A program made the position numbers and the translations under genes. Source: an uncultured Bacteroidales bacterium (GTDB taxonomy: Bacteria > Bacteroidota > Bacteroidia > Bacteroidales > UBA932). Taken from it: DNA of 33,573 bases. The stretch spans positions 1-33,573 of the forward strand of contig CAKULN010000030.1 of assembly GCA_934667175.1 (NCBI GenBank). Direction: 5' to 3'. The notes under the pieces were generated by a model, which made no database searches, was not told the origin of the DNA, and saw nothing but the letters and a program-made list of their open reading frames with translations. This document shows positions 16,215 through 25,293 of this stretch, one piece after another (position 1 is the first letter of the stretch; each line of letters opens with the position of its first letter).

Positions 16215-17069
16215 CTATTCAATCTTTGAAGAAAAAGGATTCTTAAGTTCCGAATAGCTTCTCAGGCGCCCCTGCACCTGACCGACCTTCAACGGGGCCG
16301 AGAACCATACAGGAATCCTGTTGTCATCATCCGAGAACCATCCGTAAAGATCCGAATCCCCGGAGAACACCTCACCTGAGACCACCTCGAAACTGAACTT
16401 GAGGCAACGGACGGTCCCGATTCCTGAGACATCTTTGTTTTCTTTACCCAAGTATTTGAAATGCAAGGTATAGACATCATCATCCACTGCGAACGTCATC
16501 GGGTAATCCTCGCCCTCCTTAAGCAGACTCACGTCAACGTTACGGAGCACATAGTACATCAAAGGGATGTCGTAAGTACATCTGTCCAACGGCAATGTGG
16601 CCGAGAATTCCCCTTTTCTGGAATTGCTCAGCGAGGCGTTTATATGCTCATTACCAGGAGCATGCACATACGAATATAGGTTCGTGCAGGTGTACTTTCC
16701 TTCCTTTGCGAACCGGGTGAACTTCATCGGCCGCATGCCGTCGCGGGTGAACCATGAATCAAGATCCTCCTTGACACGGAACAATTTCTCATAGAATTTC
16801 TGCGTCTTGCCAGTCAAGGACGCATGGAAGACTTTCCGTCCGTTCAGGACAGTTGTGTCAACCTTCAGTGTGGCCTGAGCCACATCAGCGTTGACAAGCC
16901 CCCATTTGTAATGAATCGTGAACACCAGCTTCTCGCCTCCCTTAAAAGCCAGATTCTCCTCCTTCAGCCTTTTGACAGGAATGCACTTTCCTTCACCTGA
17001 GGCGAAAGCCGTCACGGAAGACAGAATGAATATGGCCGCAAGGGCGCCGAAAAGTTTCGATGCGTTCAT
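16215..17069 (-). CDS. Exported DUF3108-family protein
   Basis: 284 residues with a signal peptide (about 1-23, ending SVTAFASG) and the DUF3108 pattern: LVFTIHYKWGLVNADVAQATL, VKEDLDSWFTRDGMRPMKF (shown as family blocks near residues 48-70 and 100-120), and DDDNRIPVWFSAPLKVGQVQGRL near the end. This family is periplasmic or outer-membrane associated in Bacteroidota; its role is not known to me. The ATG overlaps the dnaB stop in TGATG, so translation is coupled. It lacks motifs of an enzyme. Confidence 0.85.
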   Translation of the reverse strand: MNASKLFGALAAIFILSSVTAFASGEGKCIPVKRLKEENLAFKGGEKLVFTIHYKWGLVNADVAQATLKVDTTVLNGRKVFHASLTGKTQKFYEKLFRVKEDLDSWFTRDGMRPMKFTRFAKEGKYTCTNLYSYVHAPGNEHINASLSNSRKGEFSATLPLDRCTYDIPLMYYVLRNVDVSLLKEGEDYPMTFAVDDDVYTLHFKYLGKENKDVSGIGTVRCLKFSFEVVSGEVFSGDSDLYGWFSDDDNRIPVWFSAPLKVGQVQGRLRSYSELKNPFSSKIE

Positions 17070-18562
17070 CAGAATTCAGTGTTATTGTCAAACTCGCTGT
17101 TCATCGCCGAATTCATCGCGGATTCCGTACCTCCCATGTCCTCCGCCCTGGCGGTCAGAGTGTCTCCCGGCTCGACAAAGCGAACCTGCTCGGCCTTGAA
17201 GAGCATGTCGATGTCGCACACCTCGCCGTTACGGTGCTTGGCGATGATTATCTGCGTGGTTTCTTTCCCATCCGGAGTCTCTCCGAGCCCCACATAATCA
17301 GGACGATGAATGAATATCACCATGTCGGCGTCCTGCTCGATTGATCCCGACTCACGAAGATCGCTCAACTGCGGCTTTCCGCTGCCGCCGGTCCTCTTGA
17401 CCGCGTCACGGGACAACTGGGACAGGGCTATGATCGGGACGTTAAGTTCCTTCGCGGTGGCCTTCAAGGTTCTGGAAATGGCGGCCACCTCCTGCTCACG
17501 CATCCCGCGCAGCTCAGCCGGTCCCTGCATCAACTGAAGGTAATCGACGATCACCAGGCGGACATCCTTGGCCTTAACCAACCTCTTGATCTTGGTCCTG
17601 AACTCCATCAGAGGGATGCTCGGGGTGTCGTCAATGTAAATCGGAGCCTTTGATAGGTTCGCCAGCCTGGTCTCAAGCTGCTGCCAGTCCCATGGATCCA
17701 GTTTGGTTCCGCCTTTGAGTTTGTCGGCCGACAGGCCTGACTCGGTCGTCATAAGTCTCATGACCAGCTGCAGGGCGGACATTTCCAAAGAGAACACAGC
17801 CACCGGCATGTGGTAATCCACCGCCGCGTTTCTGGCCAGATTCAAGGCGAAGGCCGTCTTACCGACGGAAGGACGGGCGGCAAGGATGATCAAATCGGAT
17901 TTCTGCCATCCCCTTGTGACGCGGTCCAAAGACGGGAAACCAGACGGGACACCACTCAGACCACCCGAAGCGTTCTGATTCTTCTCCACCTCCCTCATCG
18001 CCTCGTTGATCACCGAGCCTACTTCCTTGATGTCATTCTTCACGCTGCTCTGGATGGCACTGTAAATCTTTGACTGAGATTCATCAATCAAGAGGTCCAC
18101 ATTCACGGAGTCATCGTAGGCATCCTTGAGAATCTGGTACGAAGCCGTGATTAGCTCCCTCTGGATATTCTTTTGCTTGAGGATGCGGACATAGTACTCG
18201 ATGTGAGCGGCCGCTCCGACCTTCTCGGACAGCCCGGCAAGGGCGACAGGACCGCCTATGGCCTCAAGGTTGCCTTTCTCCCGGAGCTTCGTGCTGACGG
18301 TCACGATGTCGACAGACACATGCTCGTTCACAAGCACGGTCATCGCCTCGAAGATCATCCTGTGACGGGGATCGTAGAAGCATGACGCGGTAAGCTCCTC
18401 AAGCGCCGTGTCGACGGATGAGGGCTCGATCAGCATGGCTCCAAGGACAGCCTCTTCGACTTCAAGAGCTTGAGGCGGTTTGTTTCCCATCTCAAGCCCA
18501 AGTGTGTCAAGATTGACTGGCCTCGCCTTCTTTTTGGTGGTCTTTCCGGGTTGGTCAGGCAT
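17069..18562 (-). CDS. dnaB: Replicative DNA helicase DnaB
   Basis: 497 residues, the usual size. N-terminal DnaB domain (PPQALEVEEAVLGAMLIEPS, residues about 33-130), a linker, and the RecA-like helicase domain with Walker A in AARPSVGKTAFALNLARN and Walker B in LVIVDYLQLMQG. Also seen are RDAVKRTGGSGKPQLSDLRE and SGSIEQDADMVIFIHRP. It unwinds DNA at the replication fork as a hexamer. No intein is present. A GGAGA lies three bases before the ATG, with GAATAT overlapping the start codon. Confidence 0.96.
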   Translation of the reverse strand: MPDQPGKTTKKKARPVNLDTLGLEMGNKPPQALEVEEAVLGAMLIEPSSVDTALEELTASCFYDPRHRMIFEAMTVLVNEHVSVDIVTVSTKLREKGNLEAIGGPVALAGLSEKVGAAAHIEYYVRILKQKNIQRELITASYQILKDAYDDSVNVDLLIDESQSKIYSAIQSSVKNDIKEVGSVINEAMREVEKNQNASGGLSGVPSGFPSLDRVTRGWQKSDLIILAARPSVGKTAFALNLARNAAVDYHMPVAVFSLEMSALQLVMRLMTTESGLSADKLKGGTKLDPWDWQQLETRLANLSKAPIYIDDTPSIPLMEFRTKIKRLVKAKDVRLVIVDYLQLMQGPAELRGMREQEVAAISRTLKATAKELNVPIIALSQLSRDAVKRTGGSGKPQLSDLRESGSIEQDADMVIFIHRPDYVGLGETPDGKETTQIIIAKHRNGEVCDIDMLFKAEQVRFVEPGDTLTARAEDMGGTESAMNSAMNSEFDNNTEF

Positions 18563-18585
18563 ATTCTCCGAAGTTGAGCGCCGGT

Positions 18586-19398
18586 CTATTCAAAATCCGG
18601 ATTGACGATGATCCTTCCGCAATGCTCGCAGATGATCAACTTCCTGTTCGATGCGATGTCGACAAGACGCTGAGGAGTGATCGTGCTGAAGCAACCTCCG
18701 CAAGAGTCTCCGTTGTAGACAGAGACAACGGCAAGATGGTTGTGAACGCTGGCGCGGATTCGGTCGTAGGCGCTCATGGTTCTCGGATCGATCTTTTTGG
18801 CGCATTCCTCACGGACGGCACGGAGTTTCTTTTCCTCCTTTGACGTCGACTCCACGATCGTGGCGAGTTCTTCCTTCTTGGCCTTGAGATCATCGGTTCT
18901 GATGGAGATGTAGTCCTTCAAAGACTCGATGTCATCTTTCTTCTCAGCGATGGCCGCCTTGGTGTCATTGATGTTCTTCTGGGCGATCTGACGAAGAAGT
19001 CCCTGATTCTCAATCTCCTTATTGATGGAATCGTACTCACGGCTGTTGGAGATGTCGTTCAGCTGCTGCTGGTACTTGTCGATCTGGGCGTCACAGTCCA
19101 CAATATTCTGCCTGTTCTCAGCGATGGTCTGGTTGTAAGCCTCGATGACAGCCGCATCCTGAGCCTGACGGGCCTTCAGATCGGCTATCTCGTTCTCAAG
19201 AGCCTCGACCTCAGACGGAAGTTCACCGCGCATCTGCATGATCTTGTCAATCGCAGAGTCCGCCTCCTGAAGCGCGTAGAGTGTCTTAAGCTTTTCCTCA
19301 ACGCTGATTTCAGAGTCAGCGAAATTCTTCTGAAGGGACACGAACGTCTCCCTCTGGTCTATCGGAGTCTCGACTTTCTTGATTTTTTTAGTTGCCAT
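18586..19398 (-). CDS. Coiled-coil protein with C4 zinc ribbon
   Basis: 270 residues. Residues about 25-190 are heptad-rich coiled coil (long runs of Glu, Lys, Gln, Ala), and the C-terminal part is a zinc ribbon with CGGC at one end and CEHCG at the other, about 25 residues apart. This is the family near nif3-like genes in many bacteria, of uncertain function; roles in RNA or nucleic-acid-related work have been suggested for relatives. It lies 12 bases after the Nif3-like gene. Confidence 0.88.
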   Translation of the reverse strand: MATKKIKKVETPIDQRETFVSLQKNFADSEISVEEKLKTLYALQEADSAIDKIMQMRGELPSEVEALENEIADLKARQAQDAAVIEAYNQTIAENRQNIVDCDAQIDKYQQQLNDISNSREYDSINKEIENQGLLRQIAQKNINDTKAAIAEKKDDIESLKDYISIRTDDLKAKKEELATIVESTSKEEKKLRAVREECAKKIDPRTMSAYDRIRASVHNHLAVVSVYNGDSCGGCFSTITPQRLVDIASNRKLIICEHCGRIIVNPDFE

Positions 19399-19410
19399 AT
19401 AGCTATCTGA

Positions 19411-20190
19411 CTAATAATAATATACCGGATTACTTTTTTCCAGCCTCGCGCTGGTACAGATTGCAAAGTTAGGAAAATTTTTCCTTAACAGAGAAAATAA
19501 TATGTCCACAATCTCAACTTCACCTTCAAAATGGCCTATATCCATGACCATAAAATCCTTAGTCGTGAAGAAATGATGGTAGGAGATGTCTCCGCAAAGG
19601 TACGCCTGGGCGCCAGCCTTTCGGGCGTTTTCAATCAGCGACCCGCCGGATCCTCCGCACATGGCCACGCGGTCCACCGGCACTTCAGGGAGGCGCGAGC
19701 ACCGGACAACCCTAAGGCCGAACCTCGACTTGACATATTCAATGAACCTTACGGCTTCCATCGGTTGCGGCAGGTCGCCCACCGCGCCAAGGCCATAGCC
19801 TTCGGGGTCTTCGTCAAGTATCTGAATATCCCTAAGTTCCAATCGTCTCGCCATCGCTCCGCTGACCCCGGCGAGGACCTTGTCGGCGGATGTGTGGGCG
19901 GCATAGACCGCGATCCCCGCCGAGGCTGCCTTCAGGATCGCCAGTCCGACAGGATCGTCGGGAGATATCTTCCTGATGCCACCGAATATCAAAGGATGGT
20001 GCGTCACGATCATGTCGGCGCCACACTCTACAGCCTCATCCACAAGTTCCGGGGTACAGTCAAACCCTAGAAGGACTCCGTGAACTTCCTGCAGCGGGGA
20101 ACCGATGATGAGACCGCTGTTGTCCCAACTCTCCTGAACGGAAAGCGGGGCGAACGACTCGATGGCTGAAGTGATGTCCCTTGCTATCAT
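19411..20190 (-). CDS. Nif3-like dinuclear metal-centre protein
   Basis: 259 residues. Metal ligands of the family are visible in VTHHPLIFGGIRKI and later in DIGHFEGE; MCGGSGGSLIENA and LCGDISYHHFF are also typical. Relatives (YbgI/YqfO) form hexamers with two metal ions per subunit; the reaction is unresolved, and GTP cyclohydrolase I type activity has been reported for some. I chose ATG at 20190: the alternative GTG at 20196 overlaps the MerR gene, whose stop TGA (20193-20195) is two bases before this ATG. The start lies inside the heptamer TGAATAT. Confidence 0.92.
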   Translation of the reverse strand: MIARDITSAIESFAPLSVQESWDNSGLIIGSPLQEVHGVLLGFDCTPELVDEAVECGADMIVTHHPLIFGGIRKISPDDPVGLAILKAASAGIAVYAAHTSADKVLAGVSGAMARRLELRDIQILDEDPEGYGLGAVGDLPQPMEAVRFIEYVKSRFGLRVVRCSRLPEVPVDRVAMCGGSGGSLIENARKAGAQAYLCGDISYHHFFTTKDFMVMDIGHFEGEVEIVDILFSLLRKNFPNFAICTSARLEKSNPVYYY

Positions 20191-20192
20191 AT

Positions 20193-20510
20193 TCACAAAG
20201 ATTTCTTTACCTCCACCAACTGGCGACGGATCTCCTTGAGGCTGTCCAACGCCTTCACACGCCCGTCCACTGTCTTTCTTTCGGCGGCCATTTTCTTCGC
20301 TGCCCCCTCAAGGGTCAGTCCCTGCTCCTTGACGAGCAGGTGGATCTGTTTCAGGCAAGCCAGGTCCTCCGCCGTAAAAAGACGGTTGCCCTTGGCGTTT
20401 CTCTTAGGCTTGATGTACTTAGGGAACGAGTTTGACCAAAACCTCACAAGCGAGGTGCTCTCCCCCAGTATGTCCGCGGCCTCTCCGATAGTATAATACA
20501 ACTTTTCCAT
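20193..20510 (-). CDS. MerR-family transcriptional regulator
   Basis: 105 residues. The N-terminal winged helix of the MerR type is clear (YYTIGEAADILGESTSLVRFW, then RNAKGNRLFTAEDLACLKQI), followed by a helix for dimer contact. There is no effector-binding domain after it and no Cys pair for metal sensing, so the signal is unknown. In Bacteroidota a similar small MerR protein often sits between M23 peptidase and nif3-like genes. It may regulate its neighbours; no operator was found. Confidence 0.9.
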   Translation of the reverse strand: MEKLYYTIGEAADILGESTSLVRFWSNSFPKYIKPKRNAKGNRLFTAEDLACLKQIHLLVKEQGLTLEGAAKKMAAERKTVDGRVKALDSLKEIRRQLVEVKKSL

Positions 20511-20526
20511 TATTCATTATGTTTTG

Positions 20527-21477
20527 TTAATCCATTGACTGCCCGGTGTTGGCGGACATGAAAAGCATACCCATGTAGTCATCCGGGCTGACTGACGCGA
20601 AAAGATAGTTCAAAGGATCCATCCGCAATGTGTCCCGGAACACTTCATAATGAAGATGCGGGGCGAACGAGTTGCCGGACATCCCGACCTGACCGATCCT
20701 CTGCCCTCTCGTGACCTTCTGTCCTTTGGAGACCCGAGTGTTCTCAAGATGCGCGTAACGGGTAATATAGCCGTTGCCGTGGTCGATGGTCACGACATTT
20801 CCCAGCCCTTTCGTGGAATGTGTCACATCCTTGACAACTCCATCAGCGGCGGCGTTCACCGCCTCGCCCTGCTGCGAGATAAGGTCAAGTCCTCCATGGA
20901 ACGTCTTAACCTTGTAAAAAGGGTTGATTTTCTCGCCTACGGAAGCTCCAGTCCTCGCATAGGAGAATGTCTCCAAGGGATTTGTCATCGGGGGAAGTAC
21001 GGCCGCATCACCCGAAATCACTTCCATTATCTTTCTGAAATTCGCCTCGACGCGGTCAGACACCTTGGCCAAAGTATCAAGTTTCGCCTTTGAGTACCCC
21101 ACTATCATGCCATTCTGAATGGAGTCCACATCAGACAGCAGGGCATATTTGTAGATACCTCCCAGATCGGGAGCGTCGGAATTGAACAAACGATGGTAAA
21201 TCTCGTTGTCCTTGGCCTTTAATCCATCCAGCACATCCCCGACAAGTTCCTCCCTTTCAGACAACTCCTTATACATTTGACGGTACATCTGGTTCTGTCT
21301 CTTGAGCCTGCGTTCCGAGTCCGTGCTTATCACAAACGAAAAGACCACATAGTAGACAACAGCCAGAGAAGCGGTGACAAGGAAATACTTCGCCGCCTTT
21401 CCAAGAACAGTCCATACAGAATGTGTGACCTTACGGAATTCCATCCGTGTCTTGTCGAACTCATACTTCGCCCCCAT
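20527..21477 (-). CDS. M23-family peptidase, membrane-anchored (proximal copy)
   Basis: 316 residues. One membrane helix near residues 30-50 (FLVTASLAVVYYVVFSFVIS), a coiled-coil region with charged heptads, and a C-terminal M23 domain with HGGLD, ITRYAHLENT and APHLHYEVFRD. All zinc ligands and the HLH motif appear to be intact, so it should be an active or structurally competent endopeptidase acting on peptidoglycan crosslinks, or a LytM-type activator. It is a diverged copy of the gene that precedes it (21490-22500), which has the same layout. Confidence 0.9.
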   Translation of the reverse strand: MGAKYEFDKTRMEFRKVTHSVWTVLGKAAKYFLVTASLAVVYYVVFSFVISTDSERRLKRQNQMYRQMYKELSEREELVGDVLDGLKAKDNEIYHRLFNSDAPDLGGIYKYALLSDVDSIQNGMIVGYSKAKLDTLAKVSDRVEANFRKIMEVISGDAAVLPPMTNPLETFSYARTGASVGEKINPFYKVKTFHGGLDLISQQGEAVNAAADGVVKDVTHSTKGLGNVVTIDHGNGYITRYAHLENTRVSKGQKVTRGQRIGQVGMSGNSFAPHLHYEVFRDTLRMDPLNYLFASVSPDDYMGMLFMSANTGQSMD

Positions 21478-21489
21478 TATCCTTCCTCC

Positions 21490-22500
21490 TTAACGACGTC
21501 TGACACTGAAGGCCCGCCTCGTGGAAGAGGGCGAAGAGCCTGACTCATCTTCCCTCATCCTGACCATGTCCGAATACTCCGACGCGGACATCGACAAGTC
21601 CAGATAGTTCGCCGGATTCACCTTCAGTCCCTTGTAGACAACCTCATAATGAAGATGAGGGCCACTGGAGCGCCCGGACTTTCCACTCTCGGCGATGCAC
21701 TCCCCCCTCTTCACCTTCATGCCCTCGATCACCTTGACAGAATTAAGATGGGCGTAGATCGTCTTGTAGCCGAATCCGTGGTCTATCGTGATTGAATTGC
21801 CGTAGCCGAAAAATTCGAACTTCACAGACTCCACGACACCATCACCTGTGGCGTAGACCGGGTTGCCGGTCTTCATCGCGAAGTCGAGTCCGGTGTGCAT
21901 CTTTGCGGAACCCGTGAACGGGTCGGTCCTGTAACCGAACCTGCTGGAGAGCCTGTACTTTGACTGATCCGGCACTATAGGAGGAATGGCCGGAATGCAT
22001 GACGCCATGTCACCGGCGGTCTTGGACACTGCGGCCACCTCATCAAAGGACTTGCTCTGGACATAAGTCTTTCTCGTAAGTCTGTCTATCCTCAATGCGG
22101 TGTTTTTCAGTCTGTTGTCCGGCTCAAGACCATCAAGGAACGAGTACCTGTCGACTCCTCCGATGCCGGCCTCGCGGACCCCTGCGGGGATCTCGTTCAT
22201 TCCGAATATGGATCTGTAGATGTCGTCATCCCTCACCCTGAGGGCATCCAAAATCTCGGCGTAGCGGTCAAGTTTGGTGTTCATGAGGTCTATCCTGGCA
22301 TCCCAGCGGGCGTGCTCCGCCTTCAGAAACGCGGTCTTGGGCAGATCATAACCCAGAACCGACGTGAAGAGCCATATATAGAGAACCGCCATCGCCACGC
22401 TTCCGGCGAACAGCAGCAGCCCCTTGAAGACTTTCGACTTCAAGGACACCTCCTTTATCTCATATAATAAGGTCTCCGGATTGAGAATATACTTCCCCAT
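21490..22500 (-). CDS. M23-family peptidase, membrane-anchored (distal copy)
   Basis: 336 residues with the same layout as the next gene: N-terminal membrane helix (GLLLFAGSVAMAVLYIWLFTS), coiled coil, and an M23 domain with HTGLDFAMKTG, YKTIYAHLNS and GPHLHYEVVYKG. It has a short N-terminal tail (MGKYILNPETLLYEIKEV) before the helix and an Arg/Ser-rich C-terminus. It is first of the minus-strand run and divergent from alaS. A perfect TATATTTG box overlaps the region only a few bases before the ATG, so the transcript may be leaderless or the start may lie further in. Confidence 0.9.
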   Translation of the reverse strand: MGKYILNPETLLYEIKEVSLKSKVFKGLLLFAGSVAMAVLYIWLFTSVLGYDLPKTAFLKAEHARWDARIDLMNTKLDRYAEILDALRVRDDDIYRSIFGMNEIPAGVREAGIGGVDRYSFLDGLEPDNRLKNTALRIDRLTRKTYVQSKSFDEVAAVSKTAGDMASCIPAIPPIVPDQSKYRLSSRFGYRTDPFTGSAKMHTGLDFAMKTGNPVYATGDGVVESVKFEFFGYGNSITIDHGFGYKTIYAHLNSVKVIEGMKVKRGECIAESGKSGRSSGPHLHYEVVYKGLKVNPANYLDLSMSASEYSDMVRMREDESGSSPSSTRRAFSVRRR

Positions 22501-22506
22501 AGCCTA

Positions 22507-22514
22507 CAAATATA
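22507..22514 (-). promoter_or_regulatory. Possible -7 box before the M23 gene
   Basis: TATATTTG on the minus strand fits TAnnTTTG perfectly. It ends six bases before the ATG at 22500, which would place the transcript start at or next to the start codon. A -33 element is not convincing, so the site is tentative. Confidence 0.4.
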
Positions 22515-22520
22515 CCCTTT

Positions 22521-22554
22521 TTTGCGATATATCCCGAAAAATGTTATAATTTTG
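22521..22554 (+). promoter_or_regulatory. Promoter for alaS
   Basis: TAATTTTG at 22547-22554 fits the Bacteroidetes -7 consensus TAnnTTTG. A TTTG at 22521-22524 stands 22 bases upstream, close to the usual -33 distance. The leader to the ATG at 22630 is about 70 nt and holds an ATATATTCAT motif at 22601-22610. No T-box or other riboswitch is evident in it. Confidence 0.7.
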
Positions 22555-22629
22555 CCAATTCCGTGCCTTTCTGGAAGAAATTTTCAGACGGAAACGGGGA
22601 TATATTCATGATGTAATTGATTTTTAGAT

Positions 22630-25248
<2,619 letters not shown>

Positions 25249-25293
25249 ACGGAAGAATATTCACGAATATATTCATAAAACAATTCATTTGGG
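25249..25293. promoter_or_regulatory. Spacer with paired TGAATAT-type motifs before lptG-fmt
   Basis: In 45 bases there are two ATATTCA sites, 25257-25263 and 25269-25275, 12 bases apart, each part of a larger near-palindrome. A weak TTCATTTG box (25283-25290 or so, one change from TAnnTTTG) stands next to the ATG at 25294. The leader of alaS carries the similar ATATATTCAT. It may be an operator pair or simply two members of the dispersed motif. Confidence 0.4.

Noticed and set aside
22555..22629. T-box or other riboswitch in the alaS leader
   Set aside because: The leader of about 70 nt is too short and lacks a specifier loop or antiterminator pairing.
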